A stretch of DNA of 64,000 nucleotides from Plectrocnemia conspersa (lineage: Eukaryota > Arthropoda > Insecta > Trichoptera > Polycentropodidae). Below, one piece after another: positions 1 through 10,210 of the stretch; position 1 is the stretch's first letter; every line of letters begins with the position of its first letter. Made by a program: the position numbers and the translations under genes. The notes beneath the pieces are model-generated. The model ran no database searches. It had not been told where the DNA came from and was given only the letters and a program-made list of their open reading frames with translations. The stretch is from contig VTFK01000464.1 in assembly GCA_009617715.1 (NCBI GenBank), forward strand, positions 310,001 through 374,000. Direction: 5' to 3'.

Positions 1-717
1 AATATTTGGGAATACGGAAGCTATCTGCCAGATGGGTGCAGCATTTGCACTTTGTCGACAACAAAAGTGATCGTCTGACCATTTTGAAGGAGTGTTTGAT
101 AATGTTGAACCTCAATAAGAAGGACTTTTTACGTCGTTTCGTAACCGTGGATGAATCATGGATACATCACAAAACACCAGAGTCCAAGGAGCAGTCGAAA
201 CAGTCGGCAGCTCCAAAAAAGAAGCCAAGGTGTATTTATCGGCCAACAAGATCATGGCCACAGTTTTTTGGGATGCGAACGGTATAATTCACATCATCTA
301 CCTTGGAAAAGGGAAAAATAATCACGAGAGTATATTATGCAGAAGTGTGGGACCGATTTGACGCAGTTTTGAAGCAAAAGAGATCGCATTTGTCGAGTAA
401 AAAAAGTGATCTTTTACCAGGACAACACACCGGAATACAAATAGAACGTTGCAATGGCAAAATTCAACGAATTGCTTCCTCATCCACCATATTCTCCTTA
501 TTTGGCCAAATTTGAAGAAATGGCCCGGTGGTAGGAGATTTGAGTCAAATAAGGAGGTGATCTCTGAAACAAAGGCTTATTTTAAGAGCTCCGAAAAATT
601 GGAGAATCGGTGGAGAAATGTGGAGAGCTAAAAGAAGATTATGTTGAAAGATAAAACTAGTTTTGACGAAAAAATATGTATTTTCTTGCATACCGATTAT
701 TTATCAACCGACGTATA
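1..717 (+). pseudogene. mariner-family transposase remnant, 5' end cut by window edge
   Basis: Three overlapping frames read as consecutive parts of a mariner (Tc1/mariner superfamily) DDD transposase. In order they are RKLSARWV, FLRRFVTVDESWIHH (first catalytic Asp in VDES), IMATVFWDANGIIHIIYLGKG, the DRFDAVLKQKR segment, the PHPPYSP-like region read across a shift, and the C-terminal NLKKWPGGRRF...KLENRWRN. At least two frameshifts separate these blocks, and the QDNAPAH block around 420 is scrambled, so the copy is dead. The N-terminal helix-turn-helix half lies outside the window. After the reading frame ends, the stretch ATTTATCAACCGACG followed by TA (about 701-717) has the look of a mariner 3' terminus with its TA target, but the 5' terminus cannot be seen. 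Family assignment is from motif order; subfamily (cecropia/mauritiana-like) is a guess. Confidence 0.9.
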
Positions 718-1029
718 ATGCTATATTTTTTAATATTGCTTTCAATATTTTTCCACATCTCAGAAAATTGCTGAATTTATAATGACTCAAAACCAGGAAA
801 AGTACACGAGAAAGTATTTTTTTACACACAAATTAACTGAATTAGCTTAGCATAAGTAGAATTAACATAAGTATTCGGAAAATTATTTCTAAAACGTTTG
901 AAATCCATAATCTAAGAGAAAACCTAATTTCCAAACCATTAAGTTGGTTTCTAAAATTGATACAACGTGATTGAATTAATAAATTAAATTAAAGTTAATA
1001 GAATTAAAAAAAATAAAAATATTGTTCTG

Positions 1030-1795
1030 CAGTATTTTTCGACATCAGTCAGGCATTCGACCAGATGTGGCAAGAGGGTTAAAATAAACTCAAATTATAT
1101 CTCCCGTTACAAGTTTTTAAGCTATGGTAGTCATACAGATATTTCCACGTAATAATCAACAAGGAATACAATAAGTAGTGTACTGGGATCAATACTTTAT
1201 TTGATATTTACTGCTAATCTGCTAAGAAAAAGACGAACCACAATTGCGACATTTGTGGACAACACAGCTGTGATGGCTTCGCATATAAACTTATCGAAGG
1301 CGACAACGTATCTTCAGGGGAACCTTGACAAAACAGAATAATGGTTGGAAAAGTGGAAGATCAAGGCAAATGAGGCGAAATCAACACAAATTACATTCAC
1401 GCTGAAAAGGTAAAAATTGCCCACAATTGTCTTTAAATCAAAATCTTTACCAAAAAAACCCAGCTAAGAATGATAAATAGCGAATCAAAGATGTCACTGT
1501 TGTTGTACAAAGTTGTACTGAAACCAATATGGACGTACAAAATCCAGCTCTAGAGGAGTATTATCGCCATAATCCAGAAATTTCAAAACAATGTGCTGCA
1601 TATAATAGTACATGCTTCTTGGTATGAACCTAACAAAGTATTGCACGCTGACCTTAAAATGGAAACAGTTCAGAAGAAAATCGAAAATAGTTTTATAGGA
1701 TACACGAAAAAACTAAAGATATTCCAACAAACTCACAATTGGACTACGAGACTAGAAATCTGACGACACTTAACTGACATAGCAATTAGACACGC
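1030..1795 (+). pseudogene. jockey-clade LINE reverse transcriptase remnant
   Basis: Translation in shifting frames gives the ordered motifs of a jockey-type non-LTR retrotransposon RT: VFFDISQAFDQMWQEGL (first RT aspartate block), SSVLGSILYLIFTANLL (degenerate PQGSVLGPLLY), ATFVDNTAVMASH (degenerate F-A-D-D-T-A catalytic box, D changed to V-D-N), NLDKTE-WLEKWKIKANEAKS, then the LLYKVVLKPIWTYKIQLW block that follows the palm domain. Stops and frameshifts are frequent. No endonuclease or 5' part is visible, so it is a 5'-truncated, old copy. The end near 1795 is approximate; no poly-A tail or target duplication is evident. Confidence 0.85.
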
Positions 1796-2781
1796 AAACC
1801 ATTAGATCATACAAATGTATTTAGAAAATATAATTAATATTCCTCTTTTATTGAATATATGATATTTTATACTTTATTTTAAATTCTGTGAAAAAAAGCA
1901 TCCAACAGGCTGCTTCTCTACATGTCAATAAAAGTGTTAAAAATACTTATCATCAATCATTGATAGATTATAAATAAATGGCGTTTTAGGGACTTTCCCA
2001 AGAAAATTATTATTTACATGTGTAAATCTAGATATATGTACATATAGTTATACATGATTTGCAACTATTGTAACTTAAAATAATTTTTATTTTAAGCCTC
2101 GCATTCATAATTCCTTTTCTGTTCATTACTTTTTGTCTTCCTTATCCTAATATTTGCTTTACATTAATATTGTTCACGTGTGCGATTTATAAAAAAGCAT
2201 GTGTTCTACTAATCAAACCATAGGTTTGCGAGTATTGATTTATATTTGTTTAAATCATATTCTATTGATTCATTTATCAATAACATTATGATCTTTATTA
2301 TGATCTTTATTTCTATGATTTTAATGTTATTTTATATTTTTTTTAATTGCAATGCGATGCATTATATATGTATATGGCTTACGTAAATTATTTTTATTAT
2401 AACGTATTAAATTAAAATTGTTATACTATTTTAAATTTTTTTTTAAAAATAATTAGCTATTTATAAATAATGATATTTAATAAAGCGTAGAATAAACATA
2501 TTTTTTTACAAGAAAGTATCGATCGTCTCAAGTGTAAATTGGCTCCTCTCCACTTTTTGGTAAAAATAACTTGATAGTGCTACTTAAAACTCAGGTCCTT
2601 AAAATATAAAGTAATCATAAAAAATTTGGCAACTATATTGATAATCGTCACTGAAAGCAACACTGCAAATGTTCGCAAAAGTGGGCCAATATAAACTGTA
2701 CTTGTGAGAATTTTCTGTAGTTTGACAAAAATGAAGATCAAATTATCAGCTACCATCGTTAAAAAAAACTAAAAAAAACTA
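1796..2781. other. AT-rich stretch without recognised genes
   Basis: Very AT-rich sequence with short ATAT and T-run tracts. I see no open frame, repeat copy or RNA gene that I can support. The poly-T run on the minus strand just before 2782 is the Pol III terminator of the tRNA that follows. Confidence 0.5.
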
Positions 2782-2798
2782 CGCCCCCGGGTGGGCTC

Positions 2799-2835
<37 letters not shown>

Positions 2836-2854
2836 GCCATTGCGCCACGGAGGC
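2782..2854 (-). tRNA. tRNA-Asn (anticodon GTT), copy 1
   Basis: Minus strand. The cloverleaf folds fully. Acceptor GCCTCCG pairs with CGGGGGC (one T-G wobble). The D stem is GCGC/GCGC around an 8-nt loop. The anticodon stem TTCGG/CCGAA encloses CTGTTAA with anticodon GTT. The T stem GGTGG/CCACC encloses TTCGAGC, and G is the discriminator. A box (TGGCGCAATGG) and B box (GGTTCGAGCCC) are present. The transcript is 73 nt without an intron and is followed by a run of eight T as a Pol III terminator. It is identical to the copy at 7580-7652, and the 5' flank is shared too. It is likely a functional cytosolic tRNA reading AAC/AAU codons. Confidence 0.95.
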
Positions 2855-2900
2855 GAATACATGTCATATTAATTATTATCGAGTGATGGAATTATTTAAT
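2855..2900 (-). repeat. 46-bp tRNA 5' flank, duplicated at 7653-7698
   Basis: The sequence directly upstream (on the minus strand) of both tRNA-Asn genes is the same from the first tRNA base to about 46 bp away, with one difference. Similarity then ends abruptly. The 3' flanks differ beyond a T-run. The shared unit is therefore tRNA plus 5' flank, which fits DNA duplication of a short segment rather than a SINE, where extra sequence would be 3' of the tRNA. Confidence 0.85.
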
Positions 2901-3734
2901 TGTTTTATAAATAATATTGTAGATAACAGTTTTTGCATTATTTTCCTTATCGTACTAAGAATGATAACCTTTTGTTTGCACTGATTACCTGGTTAGTGAT
3001 TTATTATTAATTTAATATGAAAAATTATGTGAATAATAATCATGAAAAAATATCACTCATTTAGTTTGATTTTGAAAAAATAATCTACGATAAATTTTAT
3101 AAAAATAGAAAGGATACATATATAAATACAACTTTTTATCGATTTTTACAACATCAAAATGTATTTCCTAGTCATTTCAAATCAAAGATAAAAAAGTAGT
3201 TAAAATATACCGAATAACCAGTTTATGTAAACAAAATGCACCTTTAACGAAATAAAAACTCTAGGTTAATATTTTATTATGTACACGGTACAATATTTAT
3301 GCTACAAATATAATTTGATTCATATATAAAATGACATGATTATTTTTTTTAAATTGCTTTGCTAAAATACTCAAATTATTTGTATTAAATTTATCACATT
3401 GATTATGTATATTAAACTAATAATTATTCTTATTTACTGATATTAATAATATACTTCACCACATATTGTTTAAATAAAAGTAATATTCGAAATGTAAAGA
3501 TGTAAAGTCTATAAAATATGTAGTACAAAAGAATTTTATTTACACAACTTTATTGGTTTTACATTGAGTGAGCCTATGTATTATATTTTTGACAATTAGC
3601 ACAGATCTTTTATTATAACAGTTGTAAATATTTAGAGTACTTAAACGTTTTTTCATTATATATTTGAATGAGTGATCCATTGAAAACATTTGTTATTTTA
3701 CACATTTATTTATTATGAATATCATTAATATATA
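2901..3734. other. AT-rich stretch, nothing recognised
   Basis: AT-rich sequence with no supportable coding frame, RNA gene or repeat copy. Confidence 0.5.
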
Positions 3735-4010
3735 GGGTCGGAATAGCGACGTCCAAAGGGCTTTGACTAGTAACACAGAGACCACCGGGTCGAGCCATGC
3801 TAGCAAAATCGAATTATTTATAAAAATGCGCTAATAATTAGAACCAGTCATTGATTAATTAATTTGATGCAAATAATAATTTTAAATTAATTATATAGAT
3901 GTCTAGTTGTTAAAACTTCTTGTATGTATTTATTATGTCGGATTGATTTATCCAGTCGGTACAGTTTATCCTATAATGAACTGTTACAACGAAAGATTAA
4001 AAAAATAATG
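3735..4010 (+). repeat. tRNA-derived SINE-like element, copy 1
   Basis: The 5' part (GGTCGGAATAGCGACGTCC, then ACTAGTAACACAGAGACC and GGGTCGAGCC) has a degenerate Pol III A box and B box. It aligns with a minus-strand copy at 4985-5114, whose B box is the perfect GGTTCGAGCCC, and with 36145-36405. The body shares TCGAATTATTTATAAAAATG with the third copy. Its 3' end shares GTTACAACGAAA followed by an A-rich tail. The three copies differ considerably, so the family is old here. Boundaries are set by where the pairwise similarity starts and stops. Confidence 0.6.
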
Positions 4011-4299
4011 CTAATTTATACTTCAAATTCACAATAATATTTAGCCTTTGCATTGCTTTTAACAAGCTAGCGATAAATTCCAACATCAGTATGTATTATA
4101 CGTATATTCAACGGTAGTGATACAAAAAAATTGTTTCCATTTTACTAGCTATCTTAGCTAAGTATTTAGAATATATATTTGTATACTTTTGAATGTGTAT
4201 ATTCCCATTTTATAACTTTTTTTTCTGCAAATATATCATCAAAATAAACTATTTCTGGCAAGCCTCTTTGAAATAAACACACATGTCACTGGTAGCAAA

Positions 4300-4690
4300 T
4301 CATGTTCAAATCTCACGAGTCAACTCGAGAAAGATCAAATATTTCCACATCTTCTCTCGTGCCATCATAGTGTGCACAAAGATTTGAATCGATCAAAGTA
4401 ATCCTATTACGCCAGCGGAACAGTAGCGTGGCACGCGAGCGCTGCCACAAGTAAACCGCCGCCATTGTCCGATGTTTGGATTCAGAACCGCTTTTGGGAA
4501 CCCGGCTTCGGGTCCGGGGACCAATAAATGTATTTACTGCTCCCGTGGTTATTATTACTTGACGTATGGGACGCCATCCCTCCGACTAAACCCTTTGGGG
4601 ATGAACAGAGTCGCGCCGCCCTAACGTATCTACACAATTGCCGAACGAGGGCGGTTTAATTCCACGGCCACTTCTACGAAATTAATTCAT
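4300..4690. other. GC-elevated island of unknown function
   Basis: A block with clearly higher GC and CpG than its surroundings (it contains GCGTGGCACGCGAGCGCTGC and a CCCGGCTTCGGGTCCGGGGA segment with hairpin potential). It has no long open frame, no transposon motif and no second copy that I noticed. It could be a conserved noncoding element or an exon-like region; nothing in the sequence decides. Confidence 0.35.
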
Positions 4691-4984
4691 GGTGTTCTGG
4701 TAATAGATAAAGCTTAGGATTATTTTTTTATTAAAATAAGATAATCTCATATATTTGTAAATATATATTTAATTATCAGAGTTTATATGTATATAAAAAA
4801 AATCGTTTAAAAAACAAGAACATTACAATATATTCATATTTCAAAACACAGCTATAAGACGACTTAATAAATTGTAAGATAATATCTGTTTCCTACGGGT
4901 TTTATACTTTTAGTTCAATTTTGGTCTATGCATTTTAAAGTTTATATATTTTGACAAGAAAAATCGACTAGGATTTTCTTTGTA

Positions 4985-5114
4985 TCTTTAGCGTTTGTTT
5001 GTGAACATAGTATATCGCATTAATAATACAATTTCGAGTGTCACTGCCGGGGCTCGAACCCGCAACCTTAGAGTTACTAGTATAAAACGTTACGGACTAC
5101 GCTATTCAGTCCTA
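4985..5114 (-). repeat. tRNA-derived SINE-like element, copy 2 (best-preserved Pol III boxes)
   Basis: Read on the minus strand, it begins AGGACTGAATAGCGTAGTCC (A-box-like TAGCGTAGTCCG). It continues through ACTAGTAACTCTAAGG to GGGTTCGAGCCCCGGCAGTG, which has a perfect B box. A SINE body then starts (CTCGAAATTGTATTATTAAT) that matches the other two copies. The tRNA-like head spans about 72 nt (5042-5113) but does not fold into a good cloverleaf with a standard anticodon stem, so it is a tRNA-derived head and not a tRNA gene. The 3' end cannot be placed. Confidence 0.65.
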
Positions 5115-5360
5115 AATAAATCAATTATAAACAAATGGCGATACATTTTGTTTATCTGAAAAATAAGTACATGAATATCTCGAAACACTTTTCAACTAAA
5201 TTCACAAACAAAACTAAAACAGCGACAATGAAGGATCTAAGCTCAAAAATGCACCATGATATGAGCAAATTACAGGTAAAAAATTAAAGAAATTGCCATA
5301 AAAAGGCAATAAATGAATTAAATTTATATTTAATGCCATACTAAAAGTAGCATACTATCT

Positions 5361-5488
5361 AATGTGAAAAACTCCTGAAGATGCCGGGAAAATCGCCGAT
5401 GAAATATAAAGGGACTAATTCGAAGAAAACAACGCGAGAAAATCACGTAATCAAATTCTTTTTTTAAATATATTGCCGCGTAAAAATA
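5361..5488 (+). repeat. about 125-bp direct repeat, unit 1
   Basis: The unit AATGTGAAAAACTCCTGAAG...GGGAAAATCGCC...AACGCGAGAAAATCACGTAA recurs at 5729-5848 with a few substitutions and small indels. The units are separated by about 240 bp. This is either a local duplication or two copies of the same short unclassified element. Confidence 0.85.
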
Positions 5489-5728
5489 AAAACAATTTAA
5501 TAAAATTAACAGTTACGTGCTGTAAATCGTTTTTTAAGGATCGAACATTTGTAACAATACAAAAAAAACGATATATAAAAATTATTCAGTATGCTCCTAT
5601 CCGCGGAGCAGTGAGGGTGTAATAATATTCAAACTAAAAAACGTGTTTTTAAAATTAAAACCAAAAAAATAGTGCGAGTAAAAAATCACTCCCTGCGCGA
5701 AGTAAATAAGAGTGTACCATATAAAAAA

Positions 5729-5848
5729 AATGTGAAAAACTCCTGAAGATGCCGGGAAAATCGCCGGCGAAATATAAAGAGACTAATTCAAAAACAACGC
5801 GAGAAAATCACGTAATTCATTTTTTTTAAATATAATATTGCGTAAAAA
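5729..5848 (+). repeat. about 125-bp direct repeat, unit 2
   Basis: Second copy of the unit at 5361-5488. It ends a short way before the long AT microsatellite. Differences include GCCGGCGAA in place of GCCGATGAA and loss of a few bases before ACAACGCGAG. Confidence 0.85.
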
Positions 5849-5863
5849 ATATATTATAAAATA

Positions 5864-5870
<7 letters not shown>

Positions 5871-5962
<92 letters not shown>

Positions 5963-5976
5963 TTATTTATTTATAT
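5871..5976. repeat. (AT)n microsatellite with a TTTA tail
   Basis: Uninterrupted AT dinucleotides run from 5871 to about 5957 (about 43 units), followed by several TTTA units. Long pure AT tracts mutate quickly in length, so the tract length in this assembly may be unreliable. Confidence 0.95.
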
Positions 5977-6019
5977 AGAATTTATATTTCTGTTGAAAAA
6001 CATGCAAAGGATTAAAGCG

Positions 6020-6640
6020 GATATTTGAGAGAGTTTGTCGTCGTCGAACTTTTTCATGCCTTGTTGAGTCAGTTCGTTCTACTTTCCCTCGCCGCTTCAT
6101 ACGAACGATCGAACTGGGGAAAATTGAAAATTGTGAAAAAATGTTTTTCCATCTTTTCGCGATCGGTTCAAGATGTCACCGTTGGTCCCCTCGTCCCATG
6201 TTTGTTTTGATATGTAGCCCCACCGGATTGTTCTCGATATTTGCTACGTTCTCCGAATAAATAACGTTTTATTGCCAATCACAGACTCCGTAGGTAAGTA
6301 GTAGGTTTCTCGGGAGTCGGCTAAAGTTCGATTCACCTAACATTTGCACACACACATGCCGAATTTTCCCATACATTATAAAGGTTTCGGCGCAAAACTT
6401 ATAGCGGCGTGCGAAAGTTTTCTTAGCAAGTTTTGCCGGCTCGGGTAATTACCCCGGGAAAGGTGCCTAATGGTAATTGGTCTTGTCCCTCACACATGCG
6501 TTCAGAATCAGAGTTTCGACCTAAAAGCTCCACAGTATCGCATTTCCATTACCGCCTTGAAGTAGTGAAAAAAGTTGCTATGGCAGAGAACAATCATAAG
6601 CTTTACGAAAGTGCCGCTTAAAAAAATATGGGATTTGAAA
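6020..6640. other. moderately GC-rich island without recognised gene
   Basis: Higher GC and CpG than the flanks, with two short plus-strand open frames (6025-6210 and 6433-6621). Neither resembles a known family, and their base composition suits chance frames in a GC-elevated island. Possible conserved noncoding or regulatory sequence; unproven. Confidence 0.3.
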
Positions 6641-7579
6641 GTTATGGGCCGCTTGTATTAAGCGAAAAGTTTTCACTTTTGCATTATGCTCATGAAAATA
6701 ATTCAGAATATTACTTTGATGGTAAATAATTTAATAGAAATCTTCCAAAGTATATGGATTTTATTTAATATTATAAAATTTTGTTATTATTTATTGAATA
6801 TCCCTAGCGATTATGTTTTGACTCTCGTTAAAAACTTTTTAATCAAGCTATTAATATAATTAATAATTCAACTTAAGTTGTATTGTAATTAATAAACAAC
6901 AATAACTTATTGATTATAACAAAAATCATTAATTACGTTTTATAAACTAGATTACGTATCTATATAATCAAAATTTGTTTAACATATTTTTTTAACGGTT
7001 TGCAACTGAGATTCTATATTTTGACAGTAATGTTCAAACTATGGGAAATTTTATTTTAGTACAGTTAAATTACATAAACAGTGAAAATCTTATGATAGTG
7101 AATTTTTGTTATGCAGTTTTATTAAGACATGGTATAAAATTTTGTAGCACTTAATTTAAGCAAAACTAAAATTATGACTGTGCTGGAGAGTATTTTATCA
7201 TATGGATGTGTCACGGTTATTCTAATAAAATTACTATTGACATTCTAGAATCAAATATTAGAAAACAAAGAGTAGTGACTTAGCAATTAAATATATACAT
7301 ACCAAAGTTAAGTACACGTAATACAGTGGTATTATTATTAAACATATTTTGCGTCCTTTTAAATATTTTATTTTATAATAATATTGTAAGTTTTTTGTGA
7401 GAATACACTTTTTAGATTTTAATTTCTGTACCGAGTTCTTATTGTTTATACTTATTTTACAAAAGCCATGAGCGAGCGAAATGATGACTTATATGACAAT
7501 ATAATGTAGAAATAAAAATAATACTTAAATAAATTGGTTATCTACAATATTCAATAAAATAAAATTTAAAAAAATTATA
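6641..7579. other. AT-rich stretch, nothing recognised
   Basis: No gene, RNA or repeat copy seen. The T-run just before the tRNA at 7580 (minus strand) is its Pol III terminator. Confidence 0.5.
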
Positions 7580-7596
7580 CGCCCCCGGGTGGGCTC

Positions 7597-7633
<37 letters not shown>

Positions 7634-7652
7634 GCCATTGCGCCACGGAGGC
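7580..7652 (-). tRNA. tRNA-Asn (anticodon GTT), copy 2
   Basis: Identical in sequence to the tRNA-Asn at 2782-2854, with the same cloverleaf, A and B boxes and 73-nt length. It is followed on the minus strand by a run of seven T. The 5' flank (7653-7698) is also shared with copy 1. Both copies are intact and on the same strand about 4.8 kb apart, as expected of a recent tandem-type duplication. Both are probably transcribed by Pol III. Confidence 0.95.
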
Positions 7653-7799
7653 GAATACATGTCATATTAATTATTATCGAGTGATGGAATTATTCAATTA
7701 TGGAGGCGATTGCACTTCAATATCAATGCTTGTGAAATCGGTCAAACATTTTTATATTAAAGAGTGAACATTGAATGTTTTTAATCAGACTTATTGAGT

Positions 7800-8170
7800 A
7801 CTTAATCTAAAGTCGTCCCACTTGATACAATTCCACACAAAGCCCGCTGTCGCAGCATCCCACGCCACAGACCGAAGCGTTCCGGAGAACTAAGAGCAAA
7901 TACACAACCCGGCGCAGCACCGAGATAGTAATATGAAATGCATAAATAAACCAAGCACAACGACGGGGTTTTCAGGTTGCATTAGAAGCGGTCGCCGGTT
8001 CGGGAGCACGTTACATGTGTCCCGGTTAACGAGAACACCGTTTAGCTTTCCGCAAACAAAAATGCTCCCATCGGAGCTCTCTCTGAAATCCTTACACTCG
8101 GAATGGGACCCACGGTGCATTTTTCATCTTCCGAGGTCGGTTATTAAGCGATGGTGAGAATTTCTTCGAG
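7800..8170. other. GC-elevated island, no recognised gene
   Basis: Overlapping short frames on both strands (7890-8120 minus and 7933-8157 plus), neither resembling a known protein. The composition stands out against the AT-rich flanks. From 8171 to about 9000 I see nothing supportable. Confidence 0.3.
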
Positions 8171-8999
8171 TATAAGTATATAAGGGGTATATGTGTTGCA
8201 GTGATAAAATTGCGCTTCCATTTCTCTTTATTGTTGCACACCATCTGCATTGGTACTACGATGCACTGTTGCGGGATATCTTCACTCGGTTGTATTGCAC
8301 TGGTGTAGTTATAAGTCTTATATATGTTTATAAACGCGTATATATGTATACAATGAACCGCTGCAACAATATAATCCTGCTAGAAAATAATTCTGTCTCG
8401 GCTTGAGCTTTTAAATTCGCTTGCATGGTTTTGTGTGTTGTGCTTTCGGTTATGCAACACTTTATTTACTACTCGAGTTAAAATGCTAGTTATAATAAAT
8501 ATTTATATTATATGGATATAGAAAAAAGATTGACGGATTTCCTAACTAACCAAAATGTTCAGAGGCGATTGAACTGATGTTTACTACTCGGGGCTATTTT
8601 TTCACCATAAAACAGTTTCAGTGTTTTGAATTAGCAGCTAATGCAGAAAATATTGTATTGCACAAAATTGCTATAAACGACAACAGTACTACTATATCTT
8701 TACTCGATAAAGTCTTTAAAAAACTATTTACTTTGATTTAAGCATTATTGAACTAGAGTTTCAGCCTCAATTTTTGTTTTAATGAAGTATTGCATGATAT
8801 CAGTTTTTCGTTTTTAAAAGTTGACATGTTGTTCATAGACAAATAGATTATGTGCATACTGTGAACTTTATGAAATCAATATCTATAAAATAGTGTAAAA
8901 AATGCATTCTTGCATCAATCAAACAAATTGTAAATGTAACCAGTGAAAATATTCGTTCACATCAATATCATGACTTATGCAGAAGCTATTTTAAAGATA

Positions 9000-10202
9000 A
9001 GTCATTGTAATTTGAGATTTTCATAGCTCTAATTTTTTATGCTCCAACTTAGTCTTTTTGAATTAGTATATGAATTTATTGCCATTGCATTGATTGATTT
9101 AAATCACAATTTTTTTAACTAAATAAGTAAGCTTAAAAATAAATTTGCCTTTTCATTGTGTTTTTCATAAAGAATAATCGCAACTATCTTCTTAACTTCG
9201 AAAGCTTCTTGAATTACAATTGCATAAATAGCCAACACACTTCACAATAGTATAGAAGTGAGGTGTATTTACCTCTCATATGCATACACAACTTTCCAAA
9301 CGACCTAGATTTTAATACTACTGTTGATGTAATTTACAACTCTTGTGAAAACATTGTTGAGTTCCTCGCTTACATTTTTTGATGCAAGCGTTGCTCCGTG
9401 TGGCATGTAGTGATTTCAGATAATTTCGAGAGCTTTATTTTAAGCTAATGCTTGGGGACTTGCTGTATGTCCTGACATCGACTATGAATCCAATGCAGTG
9501 ATTCCACTATATCAGTCAGTCTTATAATAAAAAAATCATTAAAAATTACTATTCAAGAAATCGAGTTGCAAATTTTACTGTAACATATTGAACGTATGCA
9601 ATTAAATAAATATCTTAAGCTTGATCTGTTGCCTCATCCCCTTGAATGGCGAATTTCAAACCATCGCAAAGATCTTCCGATATATCATAAATTCTTTTTT
9701 TCCAATTGTATTATTATCAATCGGTATCTATCGCAACTGTTTTCTATATCATTCCAGAAAATAAATGCAACCGTGTCAATAGATGCTGGCAAAACGAAAC
9801 TTTTCTTCTATTGTATGTGTTTTTTCTTGGTACGATGCTAACAATACATTTGATAAGACAGAAACTACTTGTTTGCACGCTTATTTTTGTTTAATAAACT
9901 CATCTAATATTGTATGAAATAACTTTATAGATTTACCAATGTTGTTTTTTTCAAGCCATTTATCAAATACTTCCTCAAGATAAATAAGATGGCATTTCTG
10001 TAGGGTTTCTATTTTATTGTTGTATTTTCACTGTATTGTTTCATCATCAGTATATTCATTATTAATGGATTTTTATTTGTGATCAGTCAAAAAAATATTT
10101 ATTCCTTAAAAGATATTAGAAATACAAATATAAAGGGTTTAATGTTATACTTTTCGCGCTCCTTTTTAAACTAGCTTGAATCTCTCAGTTTAGAAACCCT
10201 TG
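9000..10202 (-). pseudogene. hAT transposase remnant, ZBED5/Charlie-Buster-like
   Basis: Read from high to low coordinates, the minus strand gives N-terminal KTHTIEEKFRFA (family pattern KPHTIGEELILPA). RIYDISEDLCDGLKFA follows, then QGDEATDQA with LIAYVQYVT (family QLDESTD...YVRY, carrying the first catalytic Asp). Next come HYMPHGATLASKNVSEELNN (family H-C-M-x-H-REALA) and a degenerate HTSLLYY-E-C-WL block (family HTEVRWLSRG). Stops and frameshifts break it throughout, and neither the BED zinc finger nor the C-terminal dimerisation domain is identifiable. At its upstream end the minus strand starts CAAGGGTTTCTAAACTG, a hAT-like terminus. It is bordered by ATCTAGAA (10203-10210), which fits the nTCTAGAn target preference of this group. 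The left end is not found. Confidence 0.75.
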
Positions 10203-10210
10203 ATCTAGAA

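Noticed and set aside
5042..5113. Possible tRNA gene with a perfect B box
   Set aside because: The sequence has tRNA-like boxes but no proper anticodon stem, and it continues into a body shared with two other repeat copies, so it is a SINE head.
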